DNA of 64,000 nucleotides from Melieria omissa (Eukaryota; Arthropoda; Insecta; Diptera; Ulidiidae), in the NCBI GenBank assembly GCA_963971225.1, contig OZ020268.1:45682404-45746403 (forward strand), read 5' to 3'. The notes beneath the pieces are model-generated. The model saw only the letters and a program-made list of their open reading frames with translations. It did not search any database and was not told the DNA's origin. Below, piece after piece: positions 12,200-25,009 of this stretch (positions within the stretch are counted from its first letter, which is position 1; each line of letters opens with the position of its first letter). A program made the translations under genes and the position numbers.

Positions 12200-12640
12200 C
12201 CAAGTAATTTATTTTTCTTTGACCAATGCAAGTGGAGCCCCCACTGGGAGGAAGGATGCGGCCTCGGTAAGCAGCGTTCTGCTCCGGCGAGTTCGCCCAC
12301 CTCGCAGTGGCCTACGATACCTTGTGCCCTGGCACCCAAAATAATGAGACGTTGGAGCCTTTAGCTAGGGTGATTAAGAATTTTTGGAAGTCCAAGACGA
12401 GCCTAGATGAGGTGGTCGCCTCCGCGAGCGGCTTGATGGCTGCCTGACTGTCCGAGTATATGTGGACATCCGCTTTGTACGCGTTTTCGCAGATAAGTCA
12501 TATAGAAACCTGGTAAATGGCCATTACTTCTGCCTGGAAGACACTGCAATGATCAGGTGGAAGGAAAAGCTGGGGCTTCGCTTCGTGGACTGCAGAAAAT
12601 ACCACAGCCAACCTTGTTACCTATGTTACCACCACACTAC
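12200..12640 (-). pseudogene. LINE RNase H fragment
   Basis: Minus-strand translation shows SVFQAEVMAI, then DVHIYSDSQAAIKPLAEATT and SLFWVPGHKVS. These are the glutamate, aspartate and VPGH blocks of a non-LTR retrotransposon RNase H domain, broken by stops. The fragment lies inside the TIR element spanning 7465-12884. Target duplications were not resolved. It is one of several RNase H-bearing LINE fragments in the window. Confidence 0.75.
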
Positions 12641-12892
12641 GCTCCCTTCCCTGGAAAAGGGAAGCCATTGGGAAACGGGAGATCCCAATTTTATTTCAGT
12701 ATCGTTTTAGTTTCGTCAGCAAAATTTCCGACGATGGAAATATTCGTCGATAGACGAAAGGCGAAGGCGATAACGATGACGAGCATAGCACTCCGTCGTC
12801 AGCTGACGATACGACGATGAGCAGCATACGAAAGTTGCCGTATCGTCATTTTTTCAGACGATGACGATATTCAGCATAAGGCCGAATATAAT

Positions 12893-12968
12893 ATAATGTA
12901 ATAAAATTAAATAAAATAAATATAAATAAATAAATAAAAAATTAATAAATAAATAAATAAAAAAACAT
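12893..12968. repeat. AT-rich TAAA/TAAAA remnant
   Basis: Continuation of the AT-rich array at 7197-7464 on the far side of the inserted element. Confidence 0.6.
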
Positions 12969-13250
12969 TAAAAAATACTTGTCAAATTGGTTTATCAATA
13001 GGCCCATTAAATACTTCTTCATACAACACCCTAACTCACGTTTTGCCCTCTTAGACCCAAAATCACAAAAATCCCGTCTTAGTGGTGAGTTATTTCCTAA
13101 TGTGAAGCTTCAGAGGTTTAGACTGGCCAATATAGAATCATTCAGTCAATCACTCAGTCAGTTCAGACAAACAATTATATGTCATGTTAGAGATCTCCAT
13201 TTTAGACTAAAAATCTTCTTAACTTTACTACAAAATGATTTCTTTTAAGT
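12965..13250. repeat. Array A, right end
   Basis: One further unit of the ~130-bp repeat (AATAGGCCCATTAAATACTT) and a unique right edge including ATCATTCAGTCAATCACTCA. The same edge is found at the right end of array B, where it is split by a Harbinger-type element, so this locus is a natural empty site. Confidence 0.7.
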
Positions 13251-16200
13251 CAATTAAGATTGCCTACAGTTTTTAGTCCCAATTGGTCTTCATTGTATTT
13301 CAAGAATATCCAATATCAACCAGATTTTTTACCATCAAATTGCCTTATAAAAATTAAGCTTTGAGTCTATAGAAGTTTGTAAATCTGGTTCATTTTGCTA
13401 TGTGTTTACTACTAAGCATCAAATTCATCAATTTTCATGGAGCATCTGTTGAGTTTAGGGACAAATTTCAACAGCAACAATACCAGCACCAGCACTGGTA
13501 AGATGTGCTTTCAAAATACTGTTTCAATATTATTGCTTTAAGTTATTTGAATAGTTGTTACTATGTTCTCTTGTCTTAACACCGGAACCCTGAATAGTTT
13601 CCTTATAAAAAAAACAATTCCTACCGTAAGTTTTAACTCCGTGGAACTATTATTTTTGTTTGAAAGTTACATCATCAACAACTGAACAATTTTTAAGCCT
13701 TTTTTAGAGATTCTTTCTGTCTTCCCTTTTGGTTATCAAACCGAATCAAAAAAAAGGAAAAAAAGTAAAAAAAAAACTCGACTGATCTTTCAAAATCTCC
13801 AATCAAATTTTATAAAAATTGTAAAATGTATTATTATTTTTCAATAAACATGATTTTTAGTTTTTAGAGATTTTTGTCTTGCAAAATTTTTGCACCTCAA
13901 TTGTAAAGAAATATCTCTAAGAACTGCAATGTATGAGTTCATGGACTTGAAACATGGAAAATGTTCCATCCAGGATCAACAGAAAACTACAGTGCAGTAT
14001 TTTTAAATTCAGGTTTTCGGTGTCAATGCAGACACACACACAAACAGAATCGTTGACTCGAATACAAATTCTTTTCATAGCGCAACAGAGACAATTTTGC
14101 TTGCATTCTCTACTCGCATACTTTCCGCTCACGAGAGTATAAACCATTTCCCATGAGCGGTGAGCGGTGTGCGGTGTGCCGCACTGCTACAGTTAATAAA
14201 ATTGTCCGCTGGGGATGAAGCACGAGCAGAAGAAGAAGAAGAAGACGGCGATGTCAAGTGCAGAGCATAAAATGAAAATTCCGCAGAAATGGCGCTTGCA
14301 TTGGCATTGCCTGTGTCGACACGTAGATGTCAACTGCGACGATGATCGGGTAGCGGGCGGCTGTTGTCGCAGCGCTGGATTAAGCGGCTTTTACATGTCG
14401 GCACTGGGGACAGGCACGCAGCAGCCGGACGCAGAACACCTGCACGCCGCTATGAGTTATGGTGAAAGCCGTTGCTGGCATGCAGCAACAGCAGCAGCAG
14501 ATAACATTTTGTTGTTACTCTTATGACGCGCTTCAACAATTTTGATTTATTTAGTTATTAATATTGCAATTTTTGCTCTACTTTTTTGAATTGTATTTTT
14601 TATTGCAGTTATAAACGCTGCAGGTGAAAATTGTCAGTAACTACAGCAATGCAATTGTGGGCTGAAAATGTTTTGAAAATGCAACATGTTGTAGGGCACA
14701 TATTGTCCATTTTTTTTATTGTTGCTGTTACATAATCTACTACTATACTTATCTGTACTATATAGAGACTATGTTAGCTAAAAACTGTAACCTAAAAACT
14801 AATGCAACAGGACTCTTCTTGATTTGCAATCTTCCAGAAATTATGGGATTTAGAAAACTTAGCCATTAGCTTCTTTGTTATGAGAAGAAAATACACTTAG
14901 GTTAAAGAGATTGGCCACGTCCACTTACTGCACTCATTACACTGTGCAACAGTACTTTTGATCCATCCAAAAGATGATTTAGGCGTGAAATTAGAGCCTG
15001 TCATATTCACTTCCTTTATTTTGTGATCCCATTTTCGTTTAAAAGATCTTTAAAAATTTTAGGGACGTACACATTTCAAAGTTTTATTTTCAATATTTGT
15101 AGTTGTGCAATGACGAAGTTATGGATATCAAATTAAAGAGAAAATTTGTCGCTTTTAGACTAATTTTTCTAGTTTGAACTCTCTGGATCAAAATATGTCA
15201 TTAAGTAACATGTAGTATAATACTTAAAAATTTGTTGGTCCATCTACTTTTATAAACAAAAATGGATATGGATAGAAACTAATTTTTTTAACTCTAAACC
15301 AATAAAGATAGAAGAATAAATTTTTGAGGTATTATACTAAAGACCAAGATTCAAAATATGTATTTTCCAAAAGAATTTGTTTAAAACCTTCAATGATATC
15401 GAAGAACACATAGTATTTATTTATTTATTTTGATCTACAGAATGAATTCTTACAGACAAATTAAGAACAGTGAGCAAGTTAAGCTTGAATCTAGAAAAAG
15501 ATGAAAGAACTTGCTGACATATTTAGGTCCGGAAAGATCTAGTTATAGGAAATTTAGCGATAATGTTCTTCCTTCAATTGTTACCCATATTTTTATCATT
15601 GAATAACCGTAAATATTTCAATAAATTCTTTGAAATATGTATGTCTTTAAAATTCGAAAGTCCTTTTAAAAGCACATCGGATCAGTGATCAAAAACTGGG
15701 TATGTCATGTTGCTTCGAATGACCTTTAGTTTCACGCCTATATAATCTTTTGGATGTATCTCTATAGAAATAATCTATATGAGATCGACCACACCCACAT
15801 TAGCCGTCAGCTATATTACCAAACATCAGCTACTTTATTTTTTTGTGAAGCACTATAAGCAGCATAGGCTATATGAAGTCGACCACGCCCTCCTTAGACG
15901 TCAACTATAGATTAAAATTAAGTTTTAGTGGATCTTAAGCTGAGATAGGTATGACAAGATCTAATTAAGTAATTGTGCAAATCAAAAATAATGAAAATTT
16001 GGGCACACCCCTCGGTCACCTTTAGTGTGACTATAGTGACAAAGAGTAGATATTTTTTATTCGGAGATATTTTAACGAGAAAATTTTAGATTATATCAAA
16101 TCGGCAAGACTAACATGTCCCACTCACCCAAATTCGTATAAAGACATATCGGGTGAAACAATTTTTTGTGGGTCAATGGTAGATACTTAAGCCATATTGG

Positions 16201-16364
16201 ACCCATTGTTGCCATATATAGAAATGATTTTACTCAGCCCTCGCCCCCTAAAGAAATAAAAAAAATTATGTATTAATTAAATGAAGCTATTCCAATTATT
16301 TCCATAAGTTTCCACACCCTTCGAATTTTCAGACAACGTCCTAAGAAGACTCACTACTATTGTT
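13251..16364. other. Long non-coding stretch
   Basis: No gene or bounded element recognised in 3.1 kb. The stretch at 14150-14520 is locally GC-rich with CAG repeats and yields open frames without recognisable domains. 15100-16300 is AT-rich and contains several decayed CACGCCC-type blocks. Confidence 0.4.
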
Positions 16365-16368
16365 TTAA

Positions 16369-16713
16369 CCCTTCAATTCCCATGTCCAAAATACTGAAAA
16401 AGAAAATGTTCTTTTTATATAAAATAGCTTAGATACGTTTGGATAAGACAAAAAAATACATACAAAATTTTTTAACTACCCTCATTTTTATATTGAAAGA
16501 AACCATACAAACTCGCACTGCTTTAACTACGCGTGAAACAAATGAATAAATTTGACAAATGACGTTTCGCTAGTGTTGCTAGGAAAATTAAAGAAACAAG
16601 TACTACTAATTGACTTTGCTATACAAGTGTTAGAATTTAAAAATAAAAACCTGTGCGGTAGGAAAAAAATATTAAGCATCTGTCACCTACAGGTGACACT
16701 GGGAATTGAAGAG
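16369..16713. mobile_element. TTAA-bounded piggyBac-like element 1
   Basis: TTAA lies at 16365-16368 and 16714-16717. The ends are CCCTTCAATTCCCA and, from the right in reverse, CTCTTCAATTCCCA. A subterminal inverted motif TGTCACCTACAGGTGACA lies at 16681-16698. It is 345 bp, without coding capacity. TTAA duplications and CCC starts are typical of piggyBac elements, so this is a presumed non-autonomous member. Confidence 0.72.
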
Positions 16714-16717
16714 TTAA

Positions 16718-17866
16718 TAACGAAATCATCCCGAGCGAAGCCGCACCTAACAGCTCGCATTGAACGTTGCACGTGAAGTGTGTAATTTTTGTCAACGCGA
16801 CCACCGACAATCGCTGACCTGCATTGCAAGTGTCAACGCCATCACACATTTTATGGCTGCAACATACACAACACTTATCGCCACTGTTGGATAATACAAC
16901 GTTTGCATCATTTTTGAGTTTGCTGCCACTGGCTGCCGTCCGCTACAACGCCCCGCGTTGCCTCCATTGGTTGCTCGCGCTTTGAAGTTGTTGGTTGTGG
17001 TTTACCAGTTCACTGGCAGCGTGTTTTTTCTGATGTTGCTGTTATTGTTGGTGTTGTTTTTGGGGTTTGTGTGGGCGTGTTTAATGGCGCGCAAAAATAT
17101 CGCGCAAAATGCTGACTTTATTCGCATCGTAGCGCATTAACACCGTTGTTGATGTCTACAGCAACAACAACATTTACTTGCACTTTTATATATTTGTTGT
17201 TGTTTTTGCTGTTTTTTCTTGCATTTATGCTTAGCAGCCACAACAAATAAGCAACTTTATGTGGTTAAAATAAATATTGCAATATCAGAAATAATTTTAG
17301 CGTCCGCAGTACTATTAAACTTACTGATGTGTCCAAAATAAATTTCAGTCTGACAGTTTCAGTGCGGTTGATTATGATTTACTTCCGCTCGTTCTACGCA
17401 CAGCGAAAATAAATCACTGAATTCAGTTTCGGTGTTGGCGCAAGATACCACAAAATGAAAAATTGCAGCTGCTAAGAATGATGGTCTGCTAATTTCTCAA
17501 AGGTAATGCACATAGAAACCATAAATGTGAATAGTGGGCGGGAGGACGATGTAATGAGAAATGAGTTGACCGTATGTAACAAATGTATGTGTGTATGTAC
17601 GAGTATGAACAAATATGAACCACTGAGGAATGAACAGACGATTGTTTCAATAGTGGAACGAAAGTACAAAACAGTTGGTTGACCTTAAAAGAAGAAGGAA
17701 TGGCATCTGGGGATCCTTGTATTCATACCCCAATTCAAGTGTCCAATATGTAGAGTTCTGCAGAGGGTTTCCTGACCTTAGTGCCTCTTTTTAAGAATCT
17801 AAATAATCTTTCTTGAATCTAAATAAAGCTCTCTAAAGCTTAATGTAAGAACCAAAATTAGTTCTG
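16718..17866. other. Non-coding stretch
   Basis: No bounded element or gene recognised. TTG/GTT-rich tracts occur at 16980-17220. Confidence 0.4.
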
Positions 17867-17879
17867 CTACCTAAAGCAA

Positions 17880-18304
17880 GGCCGAACTCGATAGTCCAGT
17901 GGGTAGCGCGCTGGCTTCTCATACCGAGCGCCCCGGGTTCGATTCCTGGCTCGGGCTGGTGAACAACTCTTCTGCTTCTATCGCTATCCACATGAATGGA
18001 ATGAGAATTACAAGAATCGCACAAGTGCGCTCTTGGCAGACAATAGCAAAACCTCCAAGTGTGCCAATCGCCGTTCGGATTCGGCGTTAAACTGTAGGTC
18101 CCTTCCCCACTTCCCCTCCCTTTCCCCATCCGGGGAAACAAAATGTGAAAAATGAAATGATGAAATGTGTGTTGTATCACATGTTGGAAAAAGAACAGTG
18201 TTGCATACGCATTTCAAACGGGTGGAATCTGTGGTATCACAACGGGCCCGTTAAGAGGCCTAAGTGTGTCTCATACAGAGGCAGCCACCGCAACCTAACC
18301 TAAC
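17880..18304 (+). mobile_element. tRNA-derived SINE, copy 1
   Basis: The 425-bp element is flanked by an exact 13-bp duplication CTACCTAAAGCAA (17867-17879 and 18305-18317). Its head is tRNA-like: GATAGTCCAGTGGGTAGCGC resembles the A box region and GGTTCGATTCC at 17937-17947 is a perfect RNA polymerase III B box. The body contains GAATCGCACAAGTGCGCTC. The 3' end is CCTAACCTAACC, as in the LINE at 60982. It is not a working tRNA gene. An antisense open frame across it is incidental. Confidence 0.88.
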
Positions 18305-18329
18305 CTACCTAAAGCAAACGTAATTCGTT

Positions 18330-18640
18330 TCTCTGGATTGTGCTCAAAAATAAAACAGTGAAATTCTTCAACGCAGTTCAAAACTTGTAGTCACTTTATT
18401 TACAATTTTACTTTCAACTGGTTCACTAGTAACTTTATAGTCCATGTAGCACCTTTACTTGTCAACACCAAATTCTTTGCTCTGCACCGTACCCAGCTGC
18501 CTTTTAAAGATGTTTGCCCGGAGCGCAGTTCTTTCTCGAACATCCCAGTATGGCCTCGAGCCGTGACTGTGATTGCTTCATTGGAATTATTATGGTGACG
18601 GCGAGAAAACTGCATTTTCGTCACGGTTGCCAGTCTTGGG
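18330..18640 (-). repeat. Possible solo LTR fragment
   Basis: On the minus strand a TTTAAAAGGCAGCTGGGTAC block is followed about 80 bp later by an AATAAA signal, a promoter-then-polyA order typical of LTRs. A related sequence with TATAAAAGGCAGAAGGGTAC lies at 41990-42255. No second LTR, internal region or target duplication was found. It could instead be another dispersed repeat. Confidence 0.35.
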
Positions 18641-18740
18641 CCATTTGGACCGCTTTTGTATAATTTGGACCTTTTTTGTACAAAAGTGTATAAGCAAAAA
18701 AAAGAGACTAAAATTTTGAGGCCATCGCACAGCAATTCGT

Positions 18741-21700
18741 TCTATAGACAAAATTCAAAAAATTTATAGTCTCAGAATTTAACGATGTTGAAGTCATTTG
18801 AAAGGTAAAACTCCAACTAAGAAAACGCCCAAAAAAAAATTCCATATAAAAGTTAAGTTTTGCTTTTGTGTTGAGAAACAATTTGCCAAATACATACAAC
18901 GTTCCTTTCCACTTTGGGCGCTTTTTGGAAATATTTTAGTACAACAAAATTTTAGTTGAGTGACAACAGTGATTATGGTCACAATAGATGTTTCATAAAT
19001 CCCTATTTCTTAGTCATAAATTCCCCCAAATAATGTTCAACACAAAATCGAATCAACAAACTTGTGGTGACTATTAAAGTCACTGCAATCGAAAAGGGGA
19101 CGAAAAATCAATCAAAGCCAAAACGCAAGACACCATTTGACGCCAGACGGTCCATGCAAAAGCCACCAAGACTACATGCCTCACCCAATCAAGAGCCACT
19201 TTGCCGCGGCCACAGCTGCTGTCCGAACCAGCTCGCTGCCGCCTCAAGCAGTGCCAACTGTTGGCTGTTCGTTGTCGTTGGCAATGTCGTCGATGGCAGC
19301 AGAATTTATCGATAGCACAATTAATCATTATCCTGGGACAAATGTGGCATAATTGAAAATCCCACTGCGGCACTGCGCGTCGCGTTGCTGCGACTTGGTG
19401 CAGGGCGAAAGAAAAATAAGCGGCCAAGGAAAAAAGTGAAATAATATAAAAGCCAATAACATTTTGAACATTAATAAGGATTGCAAGCGAGACCGCCAAA
19501 AAGTTGCCAAAAGGAGCGCAACGCCCCCTGCTGCCCTTCATCGCTGCTAAATGTTGTGGAAATTGGGAAATTGGACGTTTTGTGTGCGTGGCGCATTGGT
19601 TTTTTTTCTTCGTTGCTCGCGGCCATTGTTGATGGCAACGCATTAATTAAATTCAATTGGCACGTGTTGTCGGACAGCGTATCTGTCAGCACACTCAATT
19701 GAATATTTTGACTGACACCCGATATTATTGAATTATGATTTTCGCAGCGGTTTCATGAAATATGCGCAAATTTCATCAGCGGCTCGGCGAAGTGAATGAC
19801 TGACGCCAAGCAAATCACTTCGGTTTGAATTCGAGGTGGCAGTGGAAGACAGACCAGCTTTTTCACTGGGCTTTATGATGTACTTACAACAAATGGTGCG
19901 GGGGCGGAGGGGGGGAGAGAACCGGCCTAAGTTACGAAATGCGTGCGCCGGCGTCCGATTTGTCGCTAAGCCAACGCAACGAGCGACTGCTTCCTTATGC
20001 TTTTTGAATCCCACATCACTGCCCACTCATCACTCATTTTGCTAGTAAGAAGAGCTGCTTTCACTTTTGAAGCATCTTTACGCAATCTAACACTTTGCTG
20101 CACGCCGCAAAGTATGCTTTGTATTTTGCATAAATTTAGTTTTAAAGCGCCTTACTGCTGGCTGCTCACGTTTGTTTGTTTGTTTGTTTGGTTGCTGCCT
20201 GCCACTGCTTGACTTGTGGACTCCAAATACTCGTCTTTATTACTTCACGCTGTATGTGTGTGTGTGTGTCCACATAATAGCCCAGTCAGCTACGCCGCCA
20301 CCCAGTGATTGCTTTCTCACTTTAATCGCCTCTATAATGATGTTGACTCATTGAGTCACTCTTGCTTGTGCAGCATACTTAAGGGCGCCACAACACTTGA
20401 GAGCAGCGCCGTTGCTGTTTTGCACCCTTTTTGCTGGCTCGTCAAGATTTTGTTGCCATGTGTCTGCGTTGGCTTTGTTGTGGATGTAGGTTAATTTTTT
20501 GGTTTGCTTAGCAAACAAAGCAAAGCGTTTACTGCCACCGAAACGGTTAATTTCCGCCAAACAGCTGCTGGCTGGTCGATTGTTGTTTGGCTGCCGGTTG
20601 ATTATCTTTACGCTCCTTGCGCACACACACAGATAAGTGGTGCAGCAATACGCCGAAATTGATTTTGTTAATTAATTTTTTGGCAATGTTCGATGGGATC
20701 GTTGCGTTCGATGGGTGTCATTGTCATTACGAAAACAACTGCGTCAGCAGCTGATGATTTTGCAATTCCTTAGGCTGTTTGTTTTTTTGGGCATTTACAC
20801 CCATTGGGGGTTGTATCGATTTGAAATTGAGCCCAAGAGAGTTTGGACTAATTTGCTGTCGAACTCAACATTTCGGCACTGAATACACTCGAGTTGTGAC
20901 TACATGAAAATTCGCTGATTTGGCTAATAGCCTCAACGGTGAACAGTTCAATTGGCACAGAGCGACTGCTAAACTTGGCGCCTTGCGCGAAATTTCTTGC
21001 CCACCTGCGTCGCACAGTTTTCATTTGCCTTGCGGTGCCATTTAGATTCATCTGAATGCGCGCCCACACAAACGAATATCAAGCACACATAAATCTAAAT
21101 ATATGTACATGTGTATGTATGTACAGCCGCTCACATTTGCCTAAGCACACTTACCTGTTGTCCCTTTTATGGTCTTTTTGCCACTCAAGTTCACTCGAGT
21201 TGCTTTCGCGCGAGGTGAAATTTTTCGGTGCGGGCATGGAAGGAAACACTTGAAACTCTCAACTTGAGGGCGCCGCCCCAATCCGTTGCGTCAGGAAAAC
21301 CATAAAAACGAAAAGATATGAAAGAAAACTGCGCTGAGAAGTATGCTACATATTTTTTAATGTGATTTGCATGCTGAAAAAACACAAAATGGACGAAAGC
21401 CTAACGGAATATTAGAAGCGGAAGTTGTGGCGACGGTGGTAAAGAATTTAAACTTTTTTCTTTAGAAAAACGATAATGAAATGTTGTGAAAGTGAAAATG
21501 AAGATAAAAGAAAGTGAAATAAATTGATGGAACGAGTGCATGGGGAATGTAACTGACGGACTGAAGAAAACGCAAATGGGTGTGAAATTGTGAATAAACA
21601 AGGTGAAAGAAGCTATGGTTGCTTGTTGTCAGTTTTGTATTAGTGGGACTTATGCAATTTTATCTGGGCTTAGTTTACATATGTGGAAAAGTGGATTACG

Positions 21701-22587
21701 TTGAGAAAAATTTGGGTTTTGGTTTGCATGTTGGCTTACGAGTTAAAGTTGGGACAACAAGGAGAGCTGATGTGGTCAGTTGTAACGTGACAACGGGTTG
21801 TTGTGTTTAGGTATGTAAATCTGTGTGTTTTGTGAGATTTATGATTATTTTAAGTTGGCATCAGTTATGGTTTGCGTTGGTTCAAACAAGGTTTGAGTTG
21901 GTTAAATTTCGTTTAGGTTTGGTTCGAAGAAGTTTCAATGTGATTGTGGAAAATCTTTTAATCAGAAATTTAAAATGGAAGCAGACAAAACATAGTTAAT
22001 ATTTGCTTTAAGAAACAATTAGCACCTTATTTGCGAACACTATGGGACCAGTTCTCCTACACTTCCATCACTTCCATGGACCTTTGCTTACCATTCCTTC
22101 CTTCTGCGGACCTGACGGAAGTAAACTTGAAATGTATCCACATATTTGTATGAACACTGAATTGAAGATTGTTTCGTCTGCTTCTTCAAAGTGATAATCA
22201 CAACGCAAGTTCAGCATGCCTGTCCATTGAATAGTGTTCAGTCAGCATTGTTGTAATTTCTACTCAGATTGAGTAGCCACCATGAATGCTTCCTGTTTAG
22301 TGTTCACCAGATTTGTGTGACATTTTGTCAGATGTGTTGTGTGGCCCAGAATTGGTGGGCGTATTCAACGAAACGCTGTTGTAAATTATGATAATACAAG
22401 AGCGACGGCAGATCTTACTAATTTATACGACTTGGAGTTCTTTGCAATGCTTCTGTGATCAGGGACACATTATCAAAGGACCTGTGATTCACTCACTGCA
22501 GTGTTGAGAAAGCGATGACTATCAGAAACGAGCTGACTTCATGGCTGTCTGACTGACTGTTTAAGCAAACATAAATTAGTTCATTAC
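18741..22587. other. Long non-coding stretch
   Basis: No gene or bounded element in 3.8 kb. 19080-21000 is relatively GC-rich and unique-looking, which may mark conserved intronic regulatory DNA. A TG microsatellite lies near 20251-20269 and a TTTG run near 20170. Confidence 0.4.
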
Positions 22588-22591
22588 TTAA

Positions 22592-23146
22592 CCCTTTCGA
22601 TCATAAAGTTGCCTGAATGCAACTTCATCTATTTGTCATCGTATAGCAAAAACTACGATTGATTTATGGGTTTAAATTAATGAATTTATGGGTTTTAATT
22701 TATTAATTCACCAAAGAATTAAGAATTTTTGAAGTGAATTCAAAGTAAATGAAAAAAAATTTACTCCTATTCCCAAAAAAATTTTCAATAATTTGCAGCG
22801 ATATCAGTGAAAGTTTGTGTTCTAATTGAAGTCTACAAATTGGGCGCGTTTGATCAGAACCCTGTTTCTTTAATAATGGTTAAATAAAATCAAAAAGTGA
22901 TAATTTTGTATTTTTTTTATAAATATGAAATAATTTTTCTGTAATTAAAAAAATATTGATAAACAAGTTATTTAACACGTTTAAAGCTAAAATTGTTCAA
23001 AAGTAAACTAGATGCGGAACTCTAACAAAGAGGCGTGGTGACTTTAAATGTCGTGTGCATACTTCTTAATTTCACTTCTTTGTGTTTCATGACTAAATAC
23101 CAAAAAGTAATATCGAGACACAGGGTTTAATTCGGGGCCGAAAGGG
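22592..23146. mobile_element. TTAA-bounded piggyBac-like element 2
   Basis: TTAA lies at 22588-22591 and 23147-23150, with ends CCCTTTCG on both sides. A subterminal inverted motif AAGTTGCCTGAATGCAACTT lies at 22606-22625 near the left end. It is 555 bp, AT-rich inside, without coding capacity. Confidence 0.65.
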
Positions 23147-23150
23147 TTAA

Positions 23151-24346
23151 GTTATTATGAGTCATGTGGATACCTTCAGTATGAATCAGTTAGTGTGGTT
23201 CACCTTAAACTGAGAGTCTTAGTCATAGATTTACTATAAATAGTCCACAAGCAGCTCGATTCGCAGCGTTCTGAAATGAAATTCGTAGATATCTGAAATG
23301 ACTCAATATTTCTTATATAAAATTATAAATATATTTAAAGAATTGTTTTAAGTAATAAACAATTAAACTAAAAAATAATAATTTTCTTCAATTTTGAATG
23401 CGAATTTAAATATTCAAAACTCTCTTAAAATTGTTTTTGTAAATTTTCTTATTCAAAAAGTTAAGTTATTATTTGCAATGTCTATTGAAGTGATGCTACT
23501 AGGTTGTCCTATAAATCTCCAAAAAAATCCGTAAAATCCATTAAGAGGAAATAAAAACTTCAACACACCGCACGTCAAACGCGTCAACCGTTTTCAATGT
23601 CCAACACGTTGTCGCGTCCTGCGCGAAAAGTTACACAGTAAGCGTTGAACGCGATGAGTGTCTGTCAAAACAGCTGAGTTGAAGTTGTTGAACACCAAAC
23701 AATATAAAATCCCACGCCATGGCCCTCATTTCTTTGTTTGTTTTAAACTCGACGCTGTCTTAATCTGTGCTTCATTACTTCTTCAATAAATTTTTCTTTT
23801 TTTTCAAGCCATACAATTACACAGTAATGGTAACAATTAACGCATTGAACAATCGATGACCAATAGAATGATTTGATGAATGAAATAATTTTCATATTTC
23901 ATGATTTTAAACTGTTTTTGTTGAGCTATGAGCAAAAAATATCATCAGCGGTCCTTCCACACAAAACAATTCTAAAAGTTGAAAGTTTATGAACTTTTCC
24001 GTTTGATGCGTTCTCACTCCGTGAAAATGCACTGTTTCAACTTTTTTGATAATCGCGCGGTGTGTAACTTTACGTAAACAAATCTTTCTAAACAAAACTT
24101 TCTCCTAGGAGGACGAGATTATTACAAACCTAGAACGACATCTCCTAATCTGTATGTCAATTGAGTTTTTGGTGGACACCTTATTTTTTAGGAACATTTC
24201 AAAATAAATGTTTTTCTTCAACTTGGGATCGTCAGTGCCAATGCTAATGAAGTTTTTAGGTAGCATCTAAATAGACTTGGATCCATTTATCTGTAGGGTT
24301 TGCGGAAAAGATAGTATTAAATTTAATAGAGTCTGGCAAATACTAA
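23151..24346. other. Non-coding stretch
   Basis: No gene recognised. A CpG-rich patch at 23560-23710 is odd for its AT-rich surroundings but has no frame or repeat ends that could be defined. Confidence 0.4.
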
Positions 24347-24348
24347 TA

Positions 24349-25007
24349 CAGTCAACCCTCCTATAACGCGGTACTCTCAGAACGCGGTTTCCATATAACG
24401 CGGAGCTGAAATTGCGACAGCCCTCCTATAACGCGGTACTCTTACAGCGCGGTTTCAGTTCAACAACGTCCCATTAGTTCTTTCCGTGCACCCAATGAAT
24501 GGTTTTAACTGGATATGTTGATATAAACATTCACGCTTATCTCTTATCCGTTTACGACTTCGGTTTCAATCGTGTCAGAGCTCTTTCACAGTACGAGAAA
24601 GAATGGTTTGAAAAACTATAAAAGGTACACATTGCACAATATTAAGTTTCAAGGAGAACAGGCCTCAACAGATGCTAAGGCTGCCGAAAATTATAAGCTG
24701 TAGCTAGCTAGAATTATGAATGAAGGAGGTTATTCACCTGATCAGATTTTTAACGCCGATGAGACGGCATTATATTGGAAAAAACTACCAGCTAGGACCT
24801 TCATTTCGAAAAATCAAAGGCGAGCTCAGGGGTTTAAACCTTCAAAAGAACGTTCAATAAAAATAAAAGATGAATTCAATAAAAATAATTTATAAATTAT
24901 CTTGTCTTTTGTATTTATTGGTCTCCATATAACGCGGCACGAATGATGTGATTTGTACTAATTCTGAGTTTCTTATAGCGCGGTTTCCATATAACGCGGG
25001 TTGATTG
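24349..25007 (+). mobile_element. Tigger-type (pogo group) element relic
   Basis: Ends CAGTCAACCC at 24349 and CAATCAACCC in reverse from 25007, flanked by TA (24347-24348 and 25008-25009). The subterminal motif TATAACGCGG recurs several times at both ends. TA duplications and CAGTCRACC ends fit Tigger elements. The 659-bp copy keeps part of its transposase. Confidence 0.85.
24583..24853 (+). pseudogene. Tigger transposase fragment
   Basis: The frame from 24614 reads KRYTLHNIKFQGEQASTDAK, then after one TAG at 24701 it continues with the first catalytic block QIFNADETALYWKK and RTFISK. The Asp of NADET is the first metal-binding residue of the DDE_1 superfamily. A frameshift separates this from the WFEK end of the helix-turn-helix region just upstream. 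The other two catalytic aspartates are missing, so it is dead. Confidence 0.85.
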
Positions 25008-25009
25008 TA

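Larger units (their letters stand above)
7465..12884. mobile_element. TIR element with 8-bp duplication, hosting copia
   Basis: Inverted ends CGGCCTTATGCTGAAT lie at 7465 (interrupted by the copia insertion and resuming at 11881) and at 12884 in reverse. Exact 8-bp duplications AATATAAT flank it at 7457-7464 and 12885-12892. Without copia it is about 1.0 kb. Subterminal sequence on both sides is rich in ATCGTC/GACGAT motifs in foldback-like arrangement. The duplication length suits hAT- or P-type or foldback elements, but no transposase was recognised, so the superfamily is open. It also carries a LINE fragment at 12200-12640. Confidence 0.75.

Noticed and set aside
17880..17960. tRNA gene
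   Set aside because: It has a tRNA-like A/B box, but it is the head of a 425-bp SINE with a target duplication, and there is no proper acceptor-stem pairing at the expected distance.
19080..19643. 187-codon antisense frame
   Set aside because: No recognised domain and no splice or start context; probably chance in a GC-richer block.
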